Origin: Aurantiochytrium sp. KH105 | Lineage: Eukaryota; Sar; Bigyra; Thraustochytrida; Thraustochytriidae | Length of the DNA stretch: 64,000 nt | Direction of reading: 5' to 3' | Assembly: GCA_003116975.1 (NCBI GenBank) | Contig: BGKB01000210.1 | Coordinates: 186,001 to 250,000, forward strand | Part shown: one piece after another, positions 45,682-55,245 of the stretch | Position numbering within the stretch: the first letter of the stretch is position 1 | Layout: each line of letters starts with the position of its first letter | Notes under the pieces: generated by a model | The model's input: only the letters and a program-made list of their open reading frames with translations | What the model was told of the DNA's origin: nothing | The model's database searches: none | Position numbers and translations under genes: made by a program

Positions 45682-48666
45682 ATGATGCCGGCAGCCCAGG
45701 TCGCTGCCACAGACGAGGCAGTGCCCATCATTGCAGTGGCAAGAGACGTGACGCCGCCGCCCGCGGGAAGCCAGGCCCGGTCTCAGGAACCAGGTCAGCA
45801 ACAGCCGCAGCAGCAGACGCAAACAATGGGCGGGTTCTCGACGACAAAAGCAGACGCTGGAGGTCCAGGAGCGCACCAACAAGAACACACGGTGCGCATT
45901 CAAAGCGAGGACTCATGGCTCGACATGGAGGACTTTGAAGGGAGCAAACGCGGGCCAAGCACGAGGTGCGGCAAGTTTATTGCCAAAATCCTCGCCTTTA
46001 TCAGGTATCGCAGGTTCAAGGTTGCTCTCTTCTGCATTGGCGTCCTCTGCATCCTTGCGGGAATTCTCTCCTACTATCTCGAGTCTCTCGAGACCCAGTC
46101 CAAATTCTTTTACAGAGCGCTCTACTTCGTTGCGGCTGCGCTCATGTCAGGCATTCTTGCCGACATAATCGTCATGCTCGTTCAGCTAGTCCTCGATTAC
46201 TCGATCGCAAAGGCATCCGCTGCCAACAAAGACCTCGAATACAAGTTCACCTACATTACGTACTACTTTTCCATGGTTCGCAGCTTCACAAGTCGTCTCA
46301 TTTGGACCATCCTTGTCATTATCGCCTTTGCTGTCATCGTGCCTCGCACTGCCGACAACTCCGTATCTCCCTCGTGGGCCATGGCGTACTATCACCTGAG
46401 CCGCCTGCTCGGCATCCTCGCCCTCGTCATTGCCACACGCATCGTCTCCAAGGTGCTCAGGCAATGGCTGGCGCAGGACTTTGGCGCGCGATCCTTTCGC
46501 CCACGTATCCGTGAGTCCCTCGCGCACGAGCACTTTATTGCCGCGCTGCGTGGCTCAGAGGGAACGGCCGTCTTCAAGACGCTCTTCAACAATTCTCGCA
46601 ACATGTCCATGGAGGGCGGTGTTGACCCGGAGATTTGGCAGACTCTCATGCAATACGTCATCTCGCACCATGTTGACGGCTCCGAGCCTCCCTCGGGCAA
46701 GCATGTGGCGCGCAAACATGCCAAGGCCACTTCGGGCCTCGCAAAACGATCAAGACCCATTGCTATCCAAATCTTTGCACGTATCCTTGCCAAACTAGAA
46801 GAGCTCGGACACCTTAGACAAAAGCAAGAACAGGAGCGAGAACAACAAGAGGCAAAGGAAGCGGTTGCGATCTCGGAAGTTGATGATAACGTCAACAACG
46901 CACGCAACCAATCTCCGGCAGAGGGCTCGGACTCAAGTTCCACCGCCAAAGACGGGTCGGGCACCATCACTGCGGCACGGCGTGCGAGCGCCTCGAGCGT
47001 CGCATCTGGCACTGGCACTAGCGCCAGCGCCAATGCCACTTCGCGTCGGCCTTCTTTCACAGCCGAGGGATCCATCTTGGCGGCGTCAAATTCGATGCGC
47101 GGAGACGATAACAACAATAACGCCAACAGCAATGCCAACAGCAATGAGGACGAGGACAATGAGGATGAAGACGAAGACGATGAGGATGACCAGCTTGCAA
47201 TTCTCTCGACTCTTTCCAACAGGCTTTCCGCTTCGAAATCAACAAACAGTATTGGCGACGCCAACGTTGAAGAAGCCAAGGAGGATACGCACGACGCAGC
47301 GTCTCAAGATGCGCGCGACAACATCGATCGCGATCGCATGCCACAGGACGATGACATGATGGGCAATTCACAACTTGCTGAAGGCGTCGAAGGAGATGCT
47401 CAGGCAGCACCAGGCACCCTCGCTCGATCCGGAACGTCGCGGCGTCGCTGGCAGCGCGTGAATCTAGCACGCCAGCAGGGAATGCTGCGACTCAATGGAG
47501 GCAGTAACGGGGGAGAAAATAATAATACTGTTGCGATGAGCGATGCGGAATTGGCCGAAGACACCTTTCGATTGACGAAGATGGTGCGCAAGCTCGCCAA
47601 GGACCTCAATAAAGTCGAACGCGACAGCTCACGACCCAGTCTTGCGGGCCAGACGATGGTTTCGAGTATTAGCTCGACTCGCGTTGGGACGCGCATCATT
47701 CTCGAAGAAGACTTTGTCGATGCCTTTTCGCGCAAAGACGCCAGCGTGCCATGGGATAAATTATGGAAGAAATACCTCGACCCGGAGAATACGGGCTTCA
47801 TTACGTGGCAGCGTTTTCGTAAGCGTCTGCTCGACATGTTCGAGTTCCGGCTCAACTTGGCATTGACTATTCTTGATGCCCAAGCTGTTATCAAGAGTAT
47901 GGATGGTCTCATCATGTCAGGTCTCATTGTTGTGGTCCTTATCATTGGCCTCACCATGTACTCGAGCGACTTTGTCTCGCTGCTGGCAAGCTTGGGTACC
48001 GTGATTGTCGGCTACTCGTTCATTTTCGGCAGCTCAGTGCAGGAGTGCTTTGACAACGTCATCTTCCTCTTTGGGATGCACCCATACGATGTGGGTGACG
48101 TTATCCTTATCGACGATCGGCGCTTCAAGGTCGCTCGCATTCGTCTTTTGACGACGGACTTTGTGCGTAATGATGGCAGCTTCATCCGCCGCTCCAACCG
48201 CACATTACGCGACGTGGTTCTTATCAATCTGTCTACTTCGGAAAAACATTGCCAGGACTTTTCTACCCTGCTGCCTGCTGTCGAGGTCACCGAGCATTTT
48301 ATGCAGCTTTTGCAAGGGGATATCAACAAGTTTGTGGCGCAGCATCTCGACATGTTCGCCTCCATTTCTTCCTTTGTAGTGGAACTCGCGCACCCGCTTG
48401 ATTTGCAGGGTGAGCTCAGCGCGCGCGGTACGCACCCTACGCACGCCCGTGTCCGCTTTTGGGTTTCCTTTGCGTTCACCTTTGAGGAAATCTCGCGCAT
48501 TACTGCAGCGCGCACCACATTTTTGCTTTTCATTGGCGATGCACTGCGTCAGCGCGGCGTCATCAAGCCTCTTGTAATCGATGGTCCGCACGCCCCGCGT
48601 GAACGCGAGGAACCAGTAGCCGCCGTCGAGAGCGTCGCAACAAGCCTGCTGGCCAGCTCCTCGTAA
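45682..48666 (+). CDS. MscS-like mechanosensitive channel, array copy 3
   Basis: 994 aa from the ATG-ATG at 45682. The open frame begins at a GTG at 45652, which is not used. The N-terminus contains EDSWLDMEDFE, echoed in copy 4. TM1 is at ~113-132 (FKVALFCIGVLCILAGIL) and three further helices follow to ~265. The linker carries EIWQTLMQYVISHHVDGSEPPSGKH and RPIAIQIFARIL, then a long Ser/Asn/Asp/Glu-rich disordered part. The EF-hand-like loop DPENTGFITWQR begins at 700. TM5, the pore helix (LASLGTVIVGYSFIFGSS) and the beta domain (HPYDVGDVILIDDRRFKVARIRLLTTDF) follow, then the conserved ARGTHPTHARVRFWVSFAF block. It is very close to copy 4 from the EF loop onward, pointing to a later duplication or gene conversion between these two. 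Confidence 0.92.
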   Translation: MMPAAQVAATDEAVPIIAVARDVTPPPAGSQARSQEPGQQQPQQQTQTMGGFSTTKADAGGPGAHQQEHTVRIQSEDSWLDMEDFEGSKRGPSTRCGKFIAKILAFIRYRRFKVALFCIGVLCILAGILSYYLESLETQSKFFYRALYFVAAALMSGILADIIVMLVQLVLDYSIAKASAANKDLEYKFTYITYYFSMVRSFTSRLIWTILVIIAFAVIVPRTADNSVSPSWAMAYYHLSRLLGILALVIATRIVSKVLRQWLAQDFGARSFRPRIRESLAHEHFIAALRGSEGTAVFKTLFNNSRNMSMEGGVDPEIWQTLMQYVISHHVDGSEPPSGKHVARKHAKATSGLAKRSRPIAIQIFARILAKLEELGHLRQKQEQEREQQEAKEAVAISEVDDNVNNARNQSPAEGSDSSSTAKDGSGTITAARRASASSVASGTGTSASANATSRRPSFTAEGSILAASNSMRGDDNNNNANSNANSNEDEDNEDEDEDDEDDQLAILSTLSNRLSASKSTNSIGDANVEEAKEDTHDAASQDARDNIDRDRMPQDDDMMGNSQLAEGVEGDAQAAPGTLARSGTSRRRWQRVNLARQQGMLRLNGGSNGGENNNTVAMSDAELAEDTFRLTKMVRKLAKDLNKVERDSSRPSLAGQTMVSSISSTRVGTRIILEEDFVDAFSRKDASVPWDKLWKKYLDPENTGFITWQRFRKRLLDMFEFRLNLALTILDAQAVIKSMDGLIMSGLIVVVLIIGLTMYSSDFVSLLASLGTVIVGYSFIFGSSVQECFDNVIFLFGMHPYDVGDVILIDDRRFKVARIRLLTTDFVRNDGSFIRRSNRTLRDVVLINLSTSEKHCQDFSTLLPAVEVTEHFMQLLQGDINKFVAQHLDMFASISSFVVELAHPLDLQGELSARGTHPTHARVRFWVSFAFTFEEISRITAARTTFLLFIGDALRQRGVIKPLVIDGPHAPREREEPVAAVESVATSLLASSS

Positions 48667-49668
48667 CTTTAAAAAAAAAATGAAAGAAGACTTGCATTCA
48701 CCAATCATGGCTTGAAGCCCGTCTTGTTTTCCTTCGTGTGTGCGTGTGCGCGTACGTGTGCGTGTGCGTGTGCGTGTGTGCCTCCTTTCCTTGTTTTGCA
48801 ACACAAGTCGTCGATTGGGTATGAAGTGGCTCTCTGCCACAATCACTTTGCTAGCCACCAGTAGCCTTTCTTCTAATGATCATCATTGACGATCATGAGC
48901 ACAAAATGCGTCGCGTAGCCATCACTTCCTCTCGTTTCCGATCGACATCATCTGAGTTACGATCGACACTCTCATCACTGCCAATGCTCTTGCTATTGTG
49001 TGCTGGAGGATAAATGATTGGCCGGCAGATCCAGCTCTTGCACGCCTCGGGGTTCGGCTTCCGCACCCTGTAAATCTTCTACCGCAGCTGCCAGGAGCTT
49101 GCTCTTTTTTTTGCTCTCTCCTCGGCCAGCCACAACAGCCTCGCCACTCCGTGTCATCAATCTCGCGAACTCCTCGCGAACCCGATTCGCCCTCTCGTGC
49201 CAGCAGCCAGCTGGCTGGCTGTTGTCGGGGCTCTGGGAAGCCGGCTGCCAGGGCTGCTTCCTTTGCTTGTTTGTCGGCCGGTCCTCGATTCATTCCTTCG
49301 CAAATCGAGATCGCAAATCGCGACGTGAATAGAAAAAGCTAGTTTCCGCGAGTCCGAGGCCGAGTCCACATCGTCGCGGTCCGACCGACCGGCCGACTCG
49401 ACGGCAGAGCCCGAAAGGAAAGCAGATCGATCGGCCGCCCGAGCCCAGGCGCGGAGCCCGGGCGCTGCGAGCGGAGACGCGGCAGCGGGCGACGGCGGCG
49501 CAGACGAAAGAGACGCGCGAACTGCAGGCGGACCCCGCTCGCGCCGAGGCGTCGGGCCGATCGGCAATCGCCTTGAAGCGAGGCTCGGCAAGAGGGCCCG
49601 GCTTGGCCTCGACGCGTGGACCACGCACGCGCGCGGAGGAGAAGGCAGTAGCAGCGCGCTCCGACGCG
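48667..49668. other. Intergenic between channel copies 3 and 4
   Basis: A GTGCGT-type repeat lies at ~48737-48780. The rest is mixed sequence becoming GC-rich toward copy 4. The copy 4 frame stays open upstream to 49573 (TTG). No other coding signal. Confidence 0.5.
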
Positions 49669-52476
49669 ATGGCAAGTCCCTCTCGGTCAGACAATGGCGA
49701 GGCGCGGAAAACTCGCGTTGGCTTTGCCGAAGGCCCATGGCGCACGGGGGGCGCGACGAGCCCGAGGACGGCGCCAGCGGCGCCATCCCATCTGGAACCC
49801 ATCGTGCCGACGGAGCATAGCTTGCAGATCTCGGCGCAAGACTCGTGGCTTGGCGATGACGAGCTCGAAAATAGCAGACGCGAGGAACGGCGGCCTCTAG
49901 TGATAAGCAAGGTAGCGGGCTTCTTTTTGCGGCGCAAGTTCAAGTTGGCTCTTTTTATTGTCGGTGTTGGATTTCTACTCGCTGGCATCCTCTCGTATTA
50001 CGTTACAAGCACCGGGGCGCAGTCGAAATACTTTTACAGAGGCATGTACTTTGTGTCGGCCTCGCTCATGGCCGGCATTGTCGCGGACATTAGTATGCTG
50101 TGTCTCGAGAATCTGCTCGAATTCTTTTACTCCAGGACCTCCTCGGACAAGAACCTCGAGTTCACCTTTACTTCGATCACATACTATTTTTCCCTAGTTC
50201 GTAACACTGCATCGCACCTCGTCTGGTGTGTCCTCGTGATTATTGCCTTCACCGTGGCCGTCCCACGACTCGATGGACATACGATTGCTCCCACCTGGGC
50301 TCTGCCTTATTACCACCTGATTCGTGTCTTGGGAATCCTCGCACTTATAATTGCCTCGCGTATTGCCTCCAAGGTGCTCCGTCAATGGTTGGCGCAGGAT
50401 TTTGGGGCGCGGTCGTTCCGGCCTCGCATCGTGGAGTCCTTTGGCCACGAGCACTTCGTCGCGCTGCTTTGTGGCAGCGGCCGGAGCCCAGTCTTTCGGA
50501 CACTTTACAAGAATTCGCGCGCCATGTCTGGCAACGAGGCGTCAAACCCGGAGCTCTGGCAGACCTTTTCTCACTATGTGATATCGCACCATGTGAATGG
50601 TGCCGAGCCCAGCTCGGGCCGTCACACCTTGCGAAAGTTCGGCCAAAGCAGCGCCCTTGCAAGACGTGCGAGGCCAGTTGCGATTCGGATCTTTGCGCGA
50701 ATTCTCTCGAAACTCGACAGACTTTCCCAGGTTCGTGCCGAGCAAAGCAAAATTGACGACGCAGCGCTTGACGTCAAAGAGGATTCTGAATCATCGCGTG
50801 CGGAGAGAGCGGAACAGGAGGAGGTCACCGCGACCGCTTCAGCTCCGCGGGGCCCCTTAGGTGCCGCGTCTTTCGAACTGGCTCCACTGTCATCGAACTC
50901 GCAAGGTGGTACAGCTGAGGATGACGAAGATGACGACGATAGGAGGGACGACGAAACTAAGGAGCGCATGCATTGGCAGCAGCAACGTACAACGGTCCCG
51001 AAGCACCATCCCACGGAGGACGAGCGTGGTGGAGCCTCACCGCGTGCCCAACCGGACGAAATCGGAGGTACTGTTTCCTCGCAAGCCACAAGGGAAGCAA
51101 ACCAAGGAGCCCAGACATTCCCAGCTGTGAGTTCGCGCTGGCGCCACGCCAACCTTTTACGCCAAGGAGGCGCCGCTCGGTTGGTGCGTGCAAAAGACAC
51201 TGTGACCCTCAGTGATGCCGACCTGGCCGAGGACACCAACTTGCTTCTAGATATGATGAAGCGGACATCAAAGAGTGTCGACCCTGGCCTGGTGGCGTCC
51301 GCTGCGCAGAGCGCTGACGCTTTGGCGACTTCTGATGGCGCTGCAGATACCTCGACTTCGGATATCGACCCCTCCCCAAGCCAAAACTTCCTCGGATCAC
51401 TAGGCAAACTCGGACGCGCGCGTTCGCGCGTTGAAATGTCGAGAGATATGCTGGGACAGAGCTCAACGACAATGGCTACACGTATCATTGTCAAGGAGGA
51501 CTTTGTGGATGCTTTTTCACTGGAAAACGCCGACACGAGGGAACAATGGGAAAAAGTCTGGAAAGAATTTCTTGATCCGGAAAACACCGGCTTTATCACA
51601 TGGCAGCGTTTTCGCAAGCAGCTCCTTGACATGTTTGAGTTTCGTTTTAACCTGGCGCTGACCATTTTGGACGCGCAGGCCGTCATTAAGAGCATGGATG
51701 GTCTCATCATGTCGGGGTTGCTCGTCTTTGTCCTCGTCATTGGACTCACCATGTATTCGAGTGACTTCGTCTCACTTCTCGCGAGCTTTGGCACTATGCT
51801 CGTTGGCTACTCCTTCATCTTTGGCAGTTCCGTTCAGGAGAGCTTTGACAACGTCATCTTTCTTTTCGGTGTGCATCCGTATGATGTGGGTGACGTCGTG
51901 CTCATTGATGACCGTCGTTTCAAGGTGGCCCGCATTCGTCTGTTGACGACTGACTTTATGCGCAACGATGGTAGCTTCATTCGTCGCTCAAATCGCACTT
52001 TGCGCGACCTGGCACTCATCAACTTGTCAACGTCCGAAAAACACTGCCAAGATTTCTCCACGCTTCTCCCCGTTGTGGACGTCACGGAGGCTTTTATGCA
52101 GTCGCTGCAAATGAGTCTCAACGAGCTTGTGGCGCAGCGTCCCGATATGTACGTGTCGATCTCGAGTTTCGTCAACAACATTGTTCACCCGCTCGATGCT
52201 TCTGGAGAGCTTAGCGCACGTGGCACACACCCAACGCACTCGCGTATCACCTTTTGGGTTTCTTTTGCTTTTACGCTGGAGGAGATCACGCGCTATTCCG
52301 CGGCACGAACAACGTTTCTACTCTATGTTGGCGCGGCCCTCACGCGTCTTGGCGTTGCCAAGCCGCTCATTGCAGACTCTCCACACGCAACCCACGAAAC
52401 CGGTGACATCGACAGCGACAGCGAGCCGGGGGCTGACGTCAAGGTTGCCGACGACGATGGTCTCGTTCCGAGCTGA
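49669..52476 (+). CDS. MscS-like mechanosensitive channel, array copy 4
   Basis: 935 aa from the ATG at 49669. Domain order is the same as copy 3: N-terminal QDSWLGDDELE, TM1 FKLALFIVGVGFLLAGIL, three more helices, the linker ELWQTFSHYVISHHVNGAEPSSGRH with RPVAIRIFARIL, an acidic disordered part, and the EF-hand-like loop DPENTGFITWQR at 636-647. TM5 with LVFVLVIGLTMYSSDF, the pore helix FGTMLVGYSFIFGSS and the beta domain HPYDVGDVVLIDDRRFKVARIRLLTTDF follow. The Asp of HHVDG is Asn here (HHVNG). The C-terminal tail is acidic. A 13-base string just inside the coding start (49683-49695) recurs just after the stop (52483-52495). Function is presumed to be osmotic/tension-gated release as for the other copies. 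Confidence 0.92.
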   Translation: MASPSRSDNGEARKTRVGFAEGPWRTGGATSPRTAPAAPSHLEPIVPTEHSLQISAQDSWLGDDELENSRREERRPLVISKVAGFFLRRKFKLALFIVGVGFLLAGILSYYVTSTGAQSKYFYRGMYFVSASLMAGIVADISMLCLENLLEFFYSRTSSDKNLEFTFTSITYYFSLVRNTASHLVWCVLVIIAFTVAVPRLDGHTIAPTWALPYYHLIRVLGILALIIASRIASKVLRQWLAQDFGARSFRPRIVESFGHEHFVALLCGSGRSPVFRTLYKNSRAMSGNEASNPELWQTFSHYVISHHVNGAEPSSGRHTLRKFGQSSALARRARPVAIRIFARILSKLDRLSQVRAEQSKIDDAALDVKEDSESSRAERAEQEEVTATASAPRGPLGAASFELAPLSSNSQGGTAEDDEDDDDRRDDETKERMHWQQQRTTVPKHHPTEDERGGASPRAQPDEIGGTVSSQATREANQGAQTFPAVSSRWRHANLLRQGGAARLVRAKDTVTLSDADLAEDTNLLLDMMKRTSKSVDPGLVASAAQSADALATSDGAADTSTSDIDPSPSQNFLGSLGKLGRARSRVEMSRDMLGQSSTTMATRIIVKEDFVDAFSLENADTREQWEKVWKEFLDPENTGFITWQRFRKQLLDMFEFRFNLALTILDAQAVIKSMDGLIMSGLLVFVLVIGLTMYSSDFVSLLASFGTMLVGYSFIFGSSVQESFDNVIFLFGVHPYDVGDVVLIDDRRFKVARIRLLTTDFMRNDGSFIRRSNRTLRDLALINLSTSEKHCQDFSTLLPVVDVTEAFMQSLQMSLNELVAQRPDMYVSISSFVNNIVHPLDASGELSARGTHPTHSRITFWVSFAFTLEEITRYSAARTTFLLYVGAALTRLGVAKPLIADSPHATHETGDIDSDSEPGADVKVADDDGLVPS

Positions 52477-53320
52477 TTGCTGTCGGTCAGACAATATGCT
52501 CGAATGCGTTTACTTTAGGGCAATATGAAAACAAAAGCAAGCAAAAGTCACCTCTGTTTCTTTGTCTTCCTCCTGGTAAATGTCATCGCTCTATTTAAAA
52601 TTGATGACGCGAAAGCGGCAAAACAAGCTCGTTCTTATCGCACCCTGCCGCAGTCTCAACCACAGCCATGGTCCCAGCCCCGCACCCTAGCCAGTAAATC
52701 AGCCAACCAAGCCAAGTTGGCCAAGCGTATAGGCAGACAAACAGCCAGGCATTCACATGAGGCAGTCAGGGTGCACCGGCCCACGCCCTTCCCCGCAGCC
52801 AGGGCCGTCTTCGCGCGCTCCCGCAGCCTGGTCCAGAGTCGGTGCTCACTAACAATAAGGAAAATATTGTGTGGCCCACAGCGAAAGAGAGAGAGAGAGA
52901 GAGAGGAAAGAAACAGAGCGCTGACAAGCGGTGTCCCAGCGTCCGTGTCCTCGGGCTACCTCTGCTGCCATCACGCCTGCGTACCACGCACTCCCTCGCC
53001 TCGCGCCTCCGGCCGCAGCGCTGCCGCTGCATTCCGCAGGTGTCCACCGCGCTCGCTTCGTCCTGGCCGCACTCGTGGCGTGAAGGGTGGGCCAGCCGCA
53101 GCAACCTGGACCGTCCGAGTCGAGAAGAGCGAAGAGACGCAAAAGGGCGCCGACAGCTCCGTAACAAGCAAGCAACGTGGCTGGTGAGAGAAGGTGCAGC
53201 GGCCAAATACTAGTAATTAAGCAAGCAAGCGAGCAACTCCGACCGAATGAAAAAGGCGGGAGTGAAGGTAGCAGGCGCCGCAAAGGCGGTAGAGGCAGCG
53301 CGCGGAGGACGGGGGGGGGC
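52477..53320. other. Intergenic before the degraded fifth channel copy
   Basis: This is where the N-terminal transmembrane half of copy 5 would be expected, but no helix-like homologous sequence was seen. A frame from the ATG at 52525 (220 codons) has a hydrophobic start (FFVFLLVNVIALF) but then becomes Arg/Ser-rich and overlaps other open frames, so it was not called. A (GAGA)n tract lies near 52887-52906. Confidence 0.45.
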
Positions 53321-55054
53321 ATGCTGGAACCAGACACCGAGGTTGGCCCTTCCTTGTGGCAATCACTTCAACAATACACGAACCTTAAGCATGTTGATGG
53401 CAGCGACATTTGTAACGCCAAGAGCGACTCGTTTCAACAAACGCAGAAGACCGCGCTAATGAAGCGTGCGCGACCTATGGCAATCCAAACCTTTGCACGA
53501 ATTCTTTTGAAGATTGACGAAATTCATCGGTAACGCTTGATTACGGATCTGTCGTCCATCGCTGCTACAGCGTGCCTTCCTGAGATCGTAGCACCTCTAG
53601 GTGCCAATAGAGAGGAAGCAGAAGCTGACAGCACAATGGTTGGCTCCCCCGACTTTTGTGTATCTCCACAGCACATGCCAAGACCGCCTCCGAGTACTCC
53701 ATTTACGAGTCGCAGAGATATTGTGGGTTCATCGGCTCTCGACGCGATTCCTGAGACGGGTGCCATGGAAGACCTGCGTCGCTCTCAATAAGCTCACGAG
53801 AAAGTAACACCCCTGATTGATGCACATTTGGGCCGAATTGAAATGGACAAACTGCATCAAGAAACTCATCAATCGAAAAAAGGGCTTGAGCGGCAGAGAA
53901 GCATTTCACGTCTCGGCGCAAGTCAGGCTCGCCTCAAGGATCAAAGTCTTGCGGAGGACACTAAAATGCTGGACTCAATCATGCTCACGCGCGGGCAGGG
54001 CTCCCGGGAAGAAAAAAAAATCTTCCGGTTTCTCAATGTTGGCCGAAGATCATCAAGTAGCTCTTCGGATACAAGCAGAGATTCTTCAGCTGGCTCAAAT
54101 ATGTTTGCGCAGACTGCGGAATCTCGCGTCGTGACGCGCCAAGACTTTCTTGACGCCTTTGCAGGAAACGCGGCGACCGCAGCAGAACTCTCTTTGTGGG
54201 AGGACCTCTGGGACACTCATCTCGACTCGGAAAGATCGAACGTCATGACGTGGCAGCGTTTCCGGGCGCGTGTTCTTCACATGTTTGAGTATCGTCAAAA
54301 TTTGGCATCGACGATTCTCGACACTCAGGCCGTTGTTCAGAGCTTAGATAGTCTTATCATGGCTGGCCTTATGGCCTTTGTCGGCTTGTTCGCGGTGGCA
54401 ATGTTTTCCACGTCCGAGAATCAGCTGACAAATGTTGCCGCATTCGCATCAACAATTGCTGGCTTCTCGTTTGTCTTTGGTGGCTCGATGGGTGAAAGTT
54501 TTGGAAACGCCATTTTTCTCTTCTCGATGCACCCATACGACGTGGGCGACGTTCTGCTCTTGGGTGGGCAACGTCTTACGGTGAAGCGAATTCAGCTCTT
54601 CACCACAGACTTGATCACCATTGACGGTTTTCACTATCGCAAGCCCAACAGTATCATGCGGACAGAAACCTTTACAAATCTTTCCACGTCAGATCACAAC
54701 TCGAACGATTTCGTCACCCTCGTTCCCGCGTCCGAAATCACGGCAGACTTTGTGCAGAACCTGCACGCCAAACTTTACAAGTGTGTGGAAATGAACCCCG
54801 ATATGTACAAGGACGTTGACATTTTCTTGACGGATGTGCTTCATCCCGGACGACTCCAGGGAGAGCTTAGTGCGAGAGGCACGCATTCAACGCACGTCGA
54901 GGTTCATTTTTGGATCGACTATGCCTTTGAATTTGTGGCCATCGACCGTCTCCTCGTCGCGCGCACCGCCTTTATCTGTTTTCTCAGCGATGTTCTCCGT
55001 GAGGAGGGCATTGCCAAGTCCCTAGTAGTCGAACGCGAACGAGATATGACGTAA
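53321..55054 (+). pseudogene. MscS-like channel, array copy 5: 5'-truncated with two in-frame stops
   Basis: The frame starting at 53321 enters directly at the cytosolic linker (SLWQSLQQYTNLKHVDGSD, then RARPMAIQTFARILLKIDE), so TM1-4 are missing. The same frame then meets TAA at 53531-53533 and again at 53789-53791, with coding-like sequence between and after. From 53843 (ATG) a clean frame of 403 aa continues through the degenerate EF-like loop (DSERSNVMTWQR), TM5, the pore helix (FASTIAGFSFVFGGS), the full MscS beta domain (HPYDVGDVLLLGG) and the conserved ARGTHSTHVEVHFW end. I see no splice pair that removes the stops while keeping frame. It is either a decaying pseudogene or a gene now expressed only as a pore-domain fragment from 53843. 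Confidence 0.75.
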
Positions 55055-55069
55055 TGCTAATTTGTCTGT

Positions 55070-55245
55070 TTTGCTAGCTGGCTGGCTTGCTTCCTTGTTT
55101 CCTTGCTTTGCTTGCTGGCTGGCTGCTTGGCTGGCTGGCTGGCTGGCTGGCTGGCTTGCTTCGCTGCTTGTTGGCTAGCTGGCTGGCTGGCTGGCTTGCT
55201 TGCTTGCTTGCTCGCTTGCTGGTTGGCTTGCTTGCTCATTTGCCT
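55070..55245. repeat. GGCT/GCTT low-complexity tract
   Basis: About 175 bases of CTGG and CTTG tetranucleotides directly after the fifth channel copy. Confidence 0.9.

Noticed and set aside
52525-53187. 220-codon + strand frame beginning with a hydrophobic, signal-like stretch
   Set aside because: After the first ~30 residues it is Arg/Ser-rich and low-complexity, other frames are open over the same DNA, and there is no homology to the channels on either side.
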